From CALMEC01 sp964628685 (GTDB taxonomy: Bacteria > Actinomycetota > Thermoleophilia > Miltoncostaeales > Miltoncostaeaceae): 64,000 nucleotides of DNA. Shown here piece by piece: positions 1-7,392 of the stretch (position 1 is its first letter; every line of letters starts with the position of its first letter). The position numbers and the translations under genes are program-made. The notes beneath the pieces were generated by a model, which worked only from the letters and a program-made list of their open reading frames with translations, ran no database searches and was not told the DNA's origin. The stretch lies in NCBI GenBank assembly GCA_964628685.1, contig CAZVNM010000003.1, forward strand, positions 472,925 to 536,924, in the 5' to 3' direction.

Positions 1-499
1 AGTACGGCGGCCGGGGGATCGGCCCATCCCCGAACCGCCGCGCAAGCTCCTCGAAGTGATCCTCGAGCTCCGCGCGCCCGCCGATCGGCGTGCTCTGCGC
101 CGATGCCCACGCGCCGATGCGACTGGCCGGGTGGCGCGAGTCGAAGTACGCATCCGAGTCGGCCGCGCTCGTGCGGGTGACGGTGCCCTCGATGCGGATC
201 TGCCGGCCGACCGTCGCCCAGTGGAAGGTGAGCGCCGCGTGGGGGTTGGCCGCCAGCTCGTGGCCCTTGCGGCTCTCGTAGTTGGTGTACCAGCAGTAGC
301 CGTCCGGCCCCGACCCGCGCAGCAACACCATCCGCGCCGACGGCCGCCCATCGGGTGTGGCCGTGGCCAGACACATCGCCTCGGGCTCGTGGACGCCGGC
401 CGCGTGCGCATGTTCGAACCACCTCGCGAACTGCCGATGCGGATCGGCGTCGAGGGCCCCGTCGTCGATCGGTCCGGGCAGGTCGATGGGCGATGACAC
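1..499 (-). CDS. pdxH: Pyridoxamine 5'-phosphate oxidase, 3' end cut by window edge
   Basis: FMN-dependent oxidase that converts pyridoxamine or pyridoxine 5'-phosphate to pyridoxal 5'-phosphate in vitamin B6 synthesis and salvage. The leftward frame opens at a GTG (MSSPIDLPGP) and runs 166 codons to the edge. It carries the family's FMN-binding segment RMVLLRG (residues 56-62), then YCWYTNYESRKG and a histidine/tryptophan-containing beta strand (LTFHWATVGRQIRIEG). The C-terminal RxHxR-type substrate motif would lie outside the window. No ATG lies near the N-terminus; GTG fits family alignment. The family identity is clear; only the exact start is uncertain. Confidence 0.9.
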   Translation of the reverse strand, partial: MSSPIDLPGPIDDGALDADPHRQFARWFEHAHAAGVHEPEAMCLATATPDGRPSARMVLLRGSGPDGYCWYTNYESRKGHELAANPHAALTFHWATVGRQIRIEGTVTRTSAADSDAYFDSRHPASRIGAWASAQSTPIGGRAELEDHFEELARRFGDGPIPRPPY

Positions 500-633
500 C
501 CGAGTGAGACTACGTGTTCGGCGGTTCGTGCGATGCTTGTCGTGGGCGCCCATCCCGCTCGGCACACCGGGCCGGACTGCGCTACGGTTGTAACGAACAC
601 ACCGCCATCGGCGGCTTCGGATCGGAACCAGCC

Positions 634-813
634 ATGACGACACAGACAGAACTCGAAAAGGCGTTGGAGCGCGCGTCCTCCGACTACCTGTCGGTGTCCA
701 AGTCGGCCCACCTGTTCGACGAGGCCGAGTACACCCGCGCGGAGGCCGAGGCGTGGGAGCGGATGGAGGAGGCACGCGAGGCCCTCGAGGCCGCGCGCTC
801 CGTCGGGGTCTGA
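634..813 (+). CDS. Small hypothetical protein, helical and Glu/Ala-rich
   Basis: A 59-residue cytoplasmic protein starting MTTQTELEKALERASS. The frame is open further upstream, but this ATG begins a clearly amphipathic, charged sequence, whereas upstream codons look non-coding. The C-terminal half (AEAEAWERMEEAREALEAA) is predicted to be one long helix, possibly a coiled coil. It lies 19 bp upstream of the RNase HI gene on the same strand and may be co-transcribed. I do not recognise the family, and no catalytic motif is visible. Confidence 0.6.
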   Translation: MTTQTELEKALERASSDYLSVSKSAHLFDEAEYTRAEAEAWERMEEAREALEAARSVGV

Positions 814-832
814 CCCCGGCCGCACCACGTCC

Positions 833-1267
833 ATGCCGCAACCACAGGTCTCCCTGTTCGAGGACCCCGCCCCCGCCGTGCTGCACTTCGACGGCGGGTC
901 ACGGGGCAACCCCGGCCCCGCCGCCTGGGGATTCACCCTCGCCGACGCACACGGCACCCCGCTCGCGTCCGACGGCCGGACGATCGGCGTGGCGACCAAC
1001 AACGTCGCCGAGTACGGCGGACTCATCGCGGGACTCGAGCGCGCGCTCGAGCTGGGCGTGCGCAACCTCGCGGTTCACGGGGACTCGAAGCTCGTCATCG
1101 AGCAGATGGCGGGACGCTGGAAGGTCAAGGCACCCGGGCTGCAGCCTCTCAACGACACCGCCCGCAAACTGAGCCGCGGCTTCGAGACCATCACGTTCGC
1201 CCACGTCCGACGGGCCGGCAACACCGAGGCCGATCGCCTCGTGAACGCGGCCCTCGACGCCGAGTAG
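833..1267 (+). CDS. rnhA: Ribonuclease HI
   Basis: Cleaves the RNA strand of RNA-DNA hybrids (R-loops, primer remnants) in the cytoplasm. The 144-residue protein has the whole RNase H fold with all four acidic catalytic residues: Asp20 in HFDGGSRGNPGPA, Glu60 in NNVAEYGGL, Asp84 in VHGDSKLV and Asp134 in NTEADRLVN. Length and spacing match short actinobacterial RNase HI domains, such as the N-terminal domain of mycobacterial RNase H/CobC fusions. Here no CobC domain follows, so this is a stand-alone form. Confidence 0.93.
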   Translation: MPQPQVSLFEDPAPAVLHFDGGSRGNPGPAAWGFTLADAHGTPLASDGRTIGVATNNVAEYGGLIAGLERALELGVRNLAVHGDSKLVIEQMAGRWKVKAPGLQPLNDTARKLSRGFETITFAHVRRAGNTEADRLVNAALDAE

Positions 1268-1344
1268 CCGACGGGACGCGGCGGCGACGGCGTGCCGGCC
1301 GGGACGACGACGGTTACGCTTCTGCCCGTGGAGGATCGGCGCAG

Positions 1345-1977
1345 ATGAGCGCGGCGGGTGACGTGCGGGCGGTGGTCGCGGGCCACCCGCTCCTGCGCGC
1401 CGGACTGGCCGCGCTGCTGCGGGCGCTTGACACGATGGGCGCCGTCGGCATCGCCGGCGACCGCACCGAGATCGCCGGCCGCATCCGCGAGGCCGAGGCC
1501 AACGTGCTGATCATCTGCGGCGGTCCGGCCGAACTCGTGGCGGACATCGAGGCGCTCTCCGGCCAGAACCGTGCCATTCCGGTGCTCGCCGTCAGCACCG
1601 ACGGAGGATCCGCGTTCGTCCGATCGGCCTTCGCGGCCGGTGCCGCCGGAGTGCTCACCACCACCGCCGCCGAGGCCGACCTCATGGACGCGCTGCGCGC
1701 GGTCGCGGCCGGCGGCTCGTACCTGCATCCCAGCCTGGGGGCCGCTCTCGCACAGGTCGAATCGACCCGTCCCGTCGACGATCTCTCGCATCGCGAACGC
1801 GAGGTGCTCCGTCTCATCGCGCTCGGCATGACCAACCCGGAGATCGCGCAGGTGCTCGTGGTGAGCACCCGCACCGTCGAGACCCATCGCGCCCATCTGG
1901 CGCGCAAGCTGCGGGCCCAGTCGCGCGCCGACCTCGTGCAGCACGCCCTGCGGGGTGGGCTGTTGACTGTGGACTAG
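1345..1977 (+). CDS. LuxR/NarL-type response regulator with degenerate receiver
   Basis: A DNA-binding regulator of 210 residues. Residues ~6-125 have the receiver fold (alternating hydrophobic strands, ending AAGAAGVLTTTAAEADLMDALRAVAAG), and ~145-206 form a standard LuxR helix-turn-helix (LSHREREVLRLIALGMTNPEIAQ, TRTVETHRAHLARKL). At the position of the phospho-accepting Asp the strand reads NVLIICGG, with no Asp, and the N-terminal acidic pair is also missing. It is probably phosphorylation-independent. No histidine kinase is adjacent. A GGAGG lies 10 bases before the ATG. Its stop codon is immediately followed by the first ~260 bp repeat. Confidence 0.85.
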   Translation: MSAAGDVRAVVAGHPLLRAGLAALLRALDTMGAVGIAGDRTEIAGRIREAEANVLIICGGPAELVADIEALSGQNRAIPVLAVSTDGGSAFVRSAFAAGAAGVLTTTAAEADLMDALRAVAAGGSYLHPSLGAALAQVESTRPVDDLSHREREVLRLIALGMTNPEIAQVLVVSTRTVETHRAHLARKLRAQSRADLVQHALRGGLLTVD

Positions 1978-1978
1978 C

Positions 1979-2236
1979 CGGCTCGGATCTTTCGGTTGAC
2001 GGTCGCCCTGCCCTGACGGTTCGGCGATCCTCCCCGGTTCCTGGGTGCGGCGGAGAACCTTCGGTTCCAGCGCCGGACCTGTGACGGTGGCGTTCTCTGG
2101 CACGACTCTCGGGTCGACCTCTGTCGACGGGTCGTTTACCGGCAGTCGTTGACGGCAGGCACGTGAGTTCGCCTGGTCGGCGAACGCGGCGGCGCCCTTC
2201 GGCGCCGCCGCAACCGCCTTTTGTGGCTCGACCCCC
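1979..2236 (+). repeat. ~260 bp multi-hairpin intergenic repeat, copy 1
   Basis: First unit of a tandem array, beginning one base after the stop codon of the LuxR-type gene. It starts with the invariant CTCGGATCTTTCGGTTGACG. Visible stem-loops in order are TCGCC/GGCGA, GGTTC/GAACC, GTCGAC/GTCGAC, GTTCGCC/GGCGAAC (5-base loop) and a perfect 10 bp GC stem GCGGCGGCGC/GCGCCGCCGC around CCTTCG. It is 258 bp long. It does not encode a plausible protein. Confidence 0.9.
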
Positions 2237-2501
2237 CGGCTCGGATCTTTCGGTTGACGGGGCCGTTCTCCTTGACGGTTCGGCGATCCTCCCCGGTTCC
2301 AGGGTGCGGCGGAAACCTTCGGTTCGGCGCCGGACCTGTGACGGTCACGTTCCGGGGGACGACTTCGGGGCGACCTCTGTCGACGGTTCGTTTACCGGCA
2401 GTCGTTGACGGCAGGCACGTGGGTTCGCCTGGTCGGCGAACGCGGCGGCGCCCTTCGGCGCCCCCGCAACCGCCTTGTGTGGATTCTGGCTCGAACCACT
2501 C
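2237..2501 (+). repeat. ~260 bp multi-hairpin intergenic repeat, copy 2
   Basis: Second unit, 265 bp. From about position 2334 onward it is identical to copy 3, so the last recombination or slippage event in the array is recent. Its first ~90 bases differ from copy 3, with GCCG/CGGC in the first stem. The GTTCGCC/GGCGAAC stem and the GC-rich CCCTTCG hairpin are retained. Confidence 0.9.
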
Positions 2502-2766
2502 CGGCTCGGATCTTTCGGTTGACGGTCGCGCTCCCCTGATGGGGGCGCGATCCTCCCCGGTTCCATGGTGCGGCGGGGAACCTTCGGTTCGGCGCCGGAC
2601 CTGTGACGGTCACGTTCCGGGGGACGACTTCGGGGCGACCTCTGTCGACGGTTCGTTTACCGGCAGTCGTTGACGGCAGGCACGTGGGTTCGCCTGGTCG
2701 GCGAACGCGGCGGCGCCCTTCGGCGCCCCCGCAACCGCCTTGTGTGGATTCTGGCTCGAACCACTC
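2502..2766 (+). repeat. ~260 bp multi-hairpin intergenic repeat, copy 3
   Basis: Third unit, 265 bp. The first stem here is long: TCGCGCTCCC pairs with GGGGGCGCGA (one G-U) around CTGAT. The second is GGTTCC/GGAACC. It shares a ~265 bp offset identity with both neighbours: its second half equals that of copy 2 and its first half equals that of copy 4. Confidence 0.9.
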
Positions 2767-3012
2767 CGGCTCGGATCTTTCGGTTGACGGTCGCGCTCCC
2801 CTGATGGGGGCGCGATCCTCCCCGGTTCCATGGTGCGGCGGGGAACCTTCGGATCCAGCGCCGGACCTGCGGCGGTCGCGTTCTGGGGGACGACTCTGGG
2901 GCGACCTCTGTCGACGGGTTGTTACGGCAGTCGTTGACGGGAGGCACGTGGGTTCGCCTGGTCGGCGAACTCAGGCGGCGCCCTTCGGCGACCCCGCAAC
3001 CGCCGTTCGTGT
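2767..3012 (+). repeat. ~260 bp multi-hairpin intergenic repeat, copy 4 (diverged 3' half)
   Basis: Fourth unit. The first ~85 bases are identical to copy 3. The rest is diverged (GGATCCAGCGCCGG in place of GGTTCGGCGCCGG, TTGTTACGG in place of TCGTTTACCGG). The GTTCGCC/GGCGAAC stem is intact and the last hairpin is weakened. The end of the unit is gradual near 3010. Confidence 0.85.
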
Positions 3013-3031
3013 CGGGCCGTCGCCCCGTCTC

Positions 3032-3064
3032 GCGCAAGCCTGGTGCCTGACACGTAACTTGCGC
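3032..3064. repeat. REP-like palindrome, copy A1
   Basis: Short imperfect palindrome: GCGCAAG and CTTGCGC arms enclose CCTGGTGCCTGACACGTAA, which itself contains the family core GTGCC-GACAC. The same element occurs at 3144, 29211, 29253, 49164 and 49220, always between genes. Confidence 0.8.
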
Positions 3065-3143
3065 GGGTTCCTCCGGAGGGTGGCTGTGTCGGGATTTGCG
3101 AATGGTCAGTGCCGTGCCGTCCCCTGGCTTTCGGCCCGGTTCA

Positions 3144-3174
3144 CGCAAGCCTGGTGCCTGGCACGGGGCTTGCG
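3144..3174. repeat. REP-like palindrome, copy A2
   Basis: Second copy ~110 bp after the first and in the same orientation. CGCAAGC and GCTTGCG arms enclose a perfect GTGCC-T-GGCAC core. Together with copy A1 it makes a short REP doublet next to the ~260 bp array. Confidence 0.8.
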
Positions 3175-3268
3175 CGGGCCGTCGGCAGGCGGGCTGTCAT
3201 TGGGATCGCGGGTCAGCACCCGCCCCGCACATGAACCGAACCGACACCACGACCGACCGGTCGGCCGG

Positions 3269-3763
3269 TCAGACCCCCGCGGGCGGGCGCATCCCGTCGC
3301 GCTTCGCCTCCAGCTCCTCGGCCAGGGCGCGTGCCTCGGCCGCCGCATCCGGCGGCGCGTGCATCGTCACGAAACGGGCCTCCGCGGCCAAACCGTCCAG
3401 ACGGTCCCACGCATCGTCCTCGAATCCCGCCATCCCGGCGGCGCGGCGCAACCGGTCGAGGGTCATCGCGGCCTGGGACGCGGACATGACGTCGGCATCC
3501 TGCGGACGACGGCGGCCGAGCACCCACCAGAGGATCGCGAGCAGCGGGAGCTTGACGGCGACGAAGCCGACGACGACCCACGCCGGGATCGCCTCCGGCG
3601 TGCCGGTGCCCGCCAGGGTCAGCGAGACCACCGTGCCGAGCGAGAGCACCATCGCGCCGGCGCCCGCGAGGGCGAGCAGACGCCAGCCTCGGAGGTTGCC
3701 GTCGGCATCGAACGTGAAGCGGCGCAGGAGCGAACGACGTGGTGTGGGTGGAACCGCGGTCAC
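3269..3763 (-). CDS. Two-helix membrane protein of unknown function
   Basis: A 164-residue protein. It has a short basic N-terminus, transmembrane segments at about residues 26-50 (GWRLLALAGAGAMVLSLGTV) and 60-83 (AWVVVGFVAVKLPLLAILWW), and a cytoplasmic C-terminal helical domain rich in Ala/Glu (SASQAAMTLDRLRRAAG, AAEARALAEELEAKRDG). It reads leftward, alone, divergent from isocitrate lyase. I do not recognise the family. The hydrophobic pattern and codon use are those of a real gene. Confidence 0.7.
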   Translation of the reverse strand: MTAVPPTPRRSLLRRFTFDADGNLRGWRLLALAGAGAMVLSLGTVVSLTLAGTGTPEAIPAWVVVGFVAVKLPLLAILWWVLGRRRPQDADVMSASQAAMTLDRLRRAAGMAGFEDDAWDRLDGLAAEARFVTMHAPPDAAAEARALAEELEAKRDGMRPPAGV

Positions 3764-3910
3764 GCCGGGGAGGATATCGTCGCCGCGCCCGCGGACGGGC
3801 GCAGACGGTCACGCGCCCGCGTCCGCCTGTCATCCGACCCGGACGACGGGGACCGACCGACCCGTGAGTTGCCCGCAAAGACCCGATCTTTCGTAACAAC
3901 GGTTTCGATG

Positions 3911-3940
3911 TTGGGGACGGTGCGCGGCACGGGATACACT
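3911..3940 (+). promoter_or_regulatory. Candidate sigma-70-type promoter for isocitrate lyase
   Basis: TTGGGG (3911-3916), an 18-base spacer and TACACT (3935-3940), about 180 bases upstream of the likely start of the isocitrate lyase gene. An AAAGA-cccga-TCTTT inverted repeat lies just upstream. The 3764-4118 interval contains no gene. The predicted leader of ~170 bases is G-rich and has no riboswitch I can name. Confidence 0.4.
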
Positions 3941-4118
3941 CACGGTCTCACGGGTCACCGATCCTGCGCCGGACAGGCGATCCGAGGGGGGTGTGGGGGG
4001 CACCTGCCCGCCCGCCGCGTGGAGCCACAGAAAACGCGACGTAACGGCCACAGGGAAGACGGGCGTGCCCACAAGGCACCAGACCGCCGTCGCTCGGGGG
4101 CTGAGGGGAGTGATTCGA

Positions 4119-6371
4119 TTGGGGACGTTCCAGGAAGAGATCGACGAGATCAAGCAGTACCAGCGCAGCGAGCGGTTCGCACGCGTGACCCGCGTGTTCA
4201 CCGCCGCGCAGGTCGCCGAGCAGCGCGGCGTCATCAAGTCCGACTACATCGTGGCGCGTGAGGCGGCCGCCGCCTTCCACGACCACCTGCGCAAGCTCTT
4301 CGCGGAGAAGCGCTCAATCACCACCTACGGTCCCTACTCGCCCGGCATGGCCGTCGCCATGAAGCGTGCCGGCATCGAGGGCATCTACCTCGGTGGCTGG
4401 GCGACGTCCGCCAAGGGCTCCAAGGACGAGGACCCGGGCCCCGACCTCGCGTCGTACCCGCTCAGCCAGGTGCCGGACGAGGCCGCCGGCCTGGTGCGCG
4501 CCCTGCTGACCGCCGACCGCAACCAGAAGTTCGCCCGCTCGCGCATGAGCGAGGACGAGCGCAACGCGACCCCCGAGGTCGACTTCCGCCCGTTCATCAT
4601 CGCCGACGCCGACACCGGTCACGGTGGAGCCGAGCACGTCCGCAACCTCGTCCGACGCTTCGTCGAGGTCGGCGTCCCCGGCTACCACATCGAGGACCAG
4701 AAGCCCGGCGTCAAGAAGTGCGGCCACCAGGGCGGCAAGGTGCTCGTCGCCTCCGACGAGCAGATCAAGCGCGTCAACGCGGCCCGCTTCCAGCTGGACA
4801 TCATGGGCGTGCCGGGCATCATCGTCGCCCGCACCGACGCCGAGGCCGCCAACCTGATCGACGGCTGCAGCGACGAGCGTGACCAGCCGTTCATCCTGGG
4901 CGCCACCAAGCGCGGGGTCCCCGGCTACCGCAACGCCTTCCTCGCCATCATGAAGCGCCTCAACGGCAAGGGCGTCGAAGAGGTCAACGGCTTCATGCTC
5001 TACGAGGTCAGCGACGAGGACTACGCGCAGGCCGACCAGTGGCTCGACGCCGTCGGACTCGACAAGGAGATCGACGCCGCCGCCAAGAGCGTGAAGGACG
5101 GCACGGCCACCCCGGAGCAGGCCCTCGACACGGTGGGCGACAAGTTCGTCCAGACGTGGCAGGACGCGGCACGCCTGCGGACCTTCCCGCACGCCGTCGC
5201 CGAGCGCATCCAGGAGGCCACCGAGGACGGCCAGGACGTGGGCATGACGCCGGACGAGTGGCTGGCGTACGCGGGCACCGCCTCCTGGTCGACCGGCAAG
5301 GCGAAGCTCGCCGAGCTGGGCCTCGAGGTCATGTTCGACCCGCACATCGCGAAGACCCCCGAGGGCTACTACCAGGTGCAGGGTGGCATCCCCTACGCCA
5401 TCCAGAAGTCGCTGGCCGTCGCGCCGTTCGCCGACATCCTCTGGATGGAGACGAAGATCGCCGACCTCGCCGAGGCCCGTGAGTTCGCCGAGGCGATCCA
5501 CGAGAAGTTCCCCGAGGCGATGCTCGCCTACAACCTCTCGCCGTCGTTCAACTGGGACACCACCGGCATGACCGAGGAGGAGATGCGGGCGTTCCCCGAG
5601 GAGCTCGGCAAGCTCGGCTTCGTCTTCAACTTCATCACCTACGGCGGCCACCAGATCGACGGCCTCATGTGCGAGGAGTTCTCCCGCTCGCTGCTGGAGG
5701 ACGGCATGCTGGCCCTGGCCCGCGTGCAGCGGCGTCTGCGTCTGCTCGAGTCGCCCTACCGCACGCCGCAGACCCTGGTCGGCGGTCCGCGCGCCGACGC
5801 CGGCCTCATGGCCGCGTCCGGTCAGACGGCCACCACCAAGGCCATGGGCGAGGGCTCGACCCAGTCGCAGCACCTGCAGGTCACCGAGCTGCCCACCCGC
5901 ACGCTCACCGAGTGGGTCCAGAAGTGGGGCGAGCACAACTCGATGGAGGGTCCGTTCCGGGTGCAGCTGCGTCCGATGACCGGCAACTCCGAGGTGCTCC
6001 TGCTGAGCGTGTACGGCAAGGACGGCAAGAAGCTCGCCGACAACACCTTCACCTCGCTCACCGACTGGCGTGGCCGCACCATCCTGTCGGTGCGCGACCA
6101 GCACACCTACGACGAGGCCCGCCGCAAGCGCCTCTCGGTGCTGCTCCACCTGTTCCTCATCAAGCGGTACGGCGCGTCGTCGATCCACTACCTCACGCCG
6201 ACCGAGGACAACATCAACCAGGCCCAGAGCATGAAGAACCTCGGGATCCTCAGCTCGACCGCCGACGAGGTCGGCGAGATCATGACGGCCGAGGTGGACC
6301 AGGCCCGCGTCGACGAGCTGGTGGCCCCCGACTCGGAGGCGCTCGGCAAGCTCATCCGCAAGGAGGACTGA
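4119..6371 (+). CDS. aceA: Isocitrate lyase, long Icl2 (AceA2) form
   Basis: Splits isocitrate into glyoxylate and succinate, the first glyoxylate-shunt reaction, and may also act as methylisocitrate lyase as mycobacterial enzymes do. At 750 residues it matches the long Mycobacterium tuberculosis Icl2 type throughout, not the ~430-residue form. Visible features are YLGGWATSAKGS, DADTGHGG and the catalytic KKCGHQGG (Cys201), plus the long family-specific C-terminal region with conserved NLSPSFNWDTTG, FITYGGHQIDG and a final ACT-like domain. The TTG at 4119 is preferred because GAGGGGAG ends 8 bases upstream. A GTG at 4110 is the alternative but would overlap that site. A strong terminator follows. 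Confidence 0.93.
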   Translation: MGTFQEEIDEIKQYQRSERFARVTRVFTAAQVAEQRGVIKSDYIVAREAAAAFHDHLRKLFAEKRSITTYGPYSPGMAVAMKRAGIEGIYLGGWATSAKGSKDEDPGPDLASYPLSQVPDEAAGLVRALLTADRNQKFARSRMSEDERNATPEVDFRPFIIADADTGHGGAEHVRNLVRRFVEVGVPGYHIEDQKPGVKKCGHQGGKVLVASDEQIKRVNAARFQLDIMGVPGIIVARTDAEAANLIDGCSDERDQPFILGATKRGVPGYRNAFLAIMKRLNGKGVEEVNGFMLYEVSDEDYAQADQWLDAVGLDKEIDAAAKSVKDGTATPEQALDTVGDKFVQTWQDAARLRTFPHAVAERIQEATEDGQDVGMTPDEWLAYAGTASWSTGKAKLAELGLEVMFDPHIAKTPEGYYQVQGGIPYAIQKSLAVAPFADILWMETKIADLAEAREFAEAIHEKFPEAMLAYNLSPSFNWDTTGMTEEEMRAFPEELGKLGFVFNFITYGGHQIDGLMCEEFSRSLLEDGMLALARVQRRLRLLESPYRTPQTLVGGPRADAGLMAASGQTATTKAMGEGSTQSQHLQVTELPTRTLTEWVQKWGEHNSMEGPFRVQLRPMTGNSEVLLLSVYGKDGKKLADNTFTSLTDWRGRTILSVRDQHTYDEARRKRLSVLLHLFLIKRYGASSIHYLTPTEDNINQAQSMKNLGILSSTADEVGEIMTAEVDQARVDELVAPDSEALGKLIRKED

Positions 6372-6403
6372 GCCCGGTCACCCGAGCTCGATCCCGCGGT
6401 TCC

Positions 6404-6438
6404 GTTCGGCCCGTCCCCACATCGGGGGCGGGCCGAAC
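6404..6438 (+). terminator. Terminator of isocitrate lyase gene
   Basis: A 15 bp stem (one G-U pair) made of GTTCGGCCCGTCCCC and GGGGGCGGGCCGAAC with loop ACATC, followed by GCATTTC. It lies 32 bases after the stop codon and faces the convergent pgs locus. Confidence 0.75.
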
Positions 6439-6510
6439 GCATTTCGGGGGCGTTCGGGACGTTGCGCGTTCGTCGGTGGCGCGCCCGATCGATGCGACCG
6501 GGCGGGATCG

Positions 6511-7392
6511 TCAGCGCTGCGCGCGCAGTGCCCGGGCGAGGGCCTCCACGGTGGCCGCGCGCCGGTCCGCACGAAGCGGTGCGCTCAGTTCGACGTGCAC
6601 GAACGGCACGTCGCGTTCACGGGCGCCGCGCGCCTGGACGTTCTCGGTCCCCGCCAGGGCACCGCAGCGGCGCCCGTCGTAGACGCAGACCGCAGCGCCG
6701 GTGCGCCGCAGCTCCGCCGCCACCGCCAGGGTCAGCTCATCCGGGTGCGACGCGGTCGACGAGACCACCGCGTCCCCGTAGTCGAGGCTGCGGGCGGCGC
6801 CGTCGAACCCGTGGACCTGGATCACCCGGTTGGCCTGCCGCAGGAGTCGACCGCTCACCGCCGTGAACACGGTGTCCCTGCGATGTGCGACGTCACCCGC
6901 CCCCCCGCCGGCGGCGCGGTCCGCCCCGGCCACGAGCAGGGCGCGTGCGTCGGTGGCCATGAAGAGCTCCACACCCAGCTCGAGCGTCCGCAGGTCGGTG
7001 CGCGGATGCGGAACCTGGATGACGAGGTCGGCGCCGGACGGGCGCACGAGGTACGCGCCGAGCCCGCGCCGCCGTCCGTCCCGTGCGCGCTCGACGAGGA
7101 TCGTCACGCGCCCGTCCGCGGTCTCGGCGATGTCGAAGCCCTGCGGCGCCCGGGGCGACCGGCCCTCCGCGAACTCGCTGATGGCGCGGGCGATCTTGCC
7201 GCGGTCCGCCCGCGAGGGGTCCGCCATCGGGTCGCCGGGTCCCGGTCCCGACGCCACCACCTCCTGCAGCCGGCCGATGAGGCCGGCGGCGTCGGACGGC
7301 CACGTCTGGTGTCCCCGCCGTTGCAGGAACACCACGGCGACCGTGAGGACGAGGACCCCGGCGAGGGCCGCGGCGGCGGCGCGTCGGTTCAT
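6511..7392 (-). CDS. Poly-gamma-glutamate operon protein with N-terminal anchor, possible metallohydrolase
   Basis: A 293-residue protein with an N-terminal transmembrane anchor (residues 5-24, AAAALAGVLVLTVAVVFLQR) and an extracytoplasmic domain. The domain contains IQVPHPRTDLRT, ELFMATDARALLVAGADR, GDVAHRRDTVF, VIQVHGF and STASHPDELT. The spaced His, Asp and Glu residues resemble zinc hydrolases of the N-formylglutamate-amidohydrolase kind, but I cannot name the family. The ATG overlaps the stop of the pgsC-like gene (ATGA), so the two are translationally coupled. Inference: it trims, releases or attaches the gamma-glutamyl polymer. Confidence 0.72.
   Translation of the reverse strand: MNRRAAAAALAGVLVLTVAVVFLQRRGHQTWPSDAAGLIGRLQEVVASGPGPGDPMADPSRADRGKIARAISEFAEGRSPRAPQGFDIAETADGRVTILVERARDGRRRGLGAYLVRPSGADLVIQVPHPRTDLRTLELGVELFMATDARALLVAGADRAAGGGAGDVAHRRDTVFTAVSGRLLRQANRVIQVHGFDGAARSLDYGDAVVSSTASHPDELTLAVAAELRRTGAAVCVYDGRRCGALAGTENVQARGARERDVPFVHVELSAPLRADRRAATVEALARALRAQR

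Noticed and set aside
1979..3012. CRISPR-like array or tandem protein repeat
   Set aside because: Units are ~260 bp with no unique spacers, no cas genes are near, and unit lengths shift the reading frame from copy to copy.
1979..3180. Insertion sequence or transposon remnant
   Set aside because: No transposase fragment, no terminal inverted repeats at unit ends and no target-site duplication could be seen.
3941..4118. Riboswitch (cobalamin, SAM or c-di-AMP) in the isocitrate lyase leader
   Set aside because: No conserved core of any of these could be matched by eye; kept only as an unexplained leader.
2603..4261. Long rightward open frame through the repeats and the leftward membrane gene
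   Set aside because: Arg/Pro/Gly-rich translation, opens inside a repeat and crosses real genes; a by-product of very high GC.
4314..6188. 624-codon leftward open frame opposite isocitrate lyase
   Set aside because: Antisense shadow of the Icl2 gene; no domain recognised and no ribosome site.
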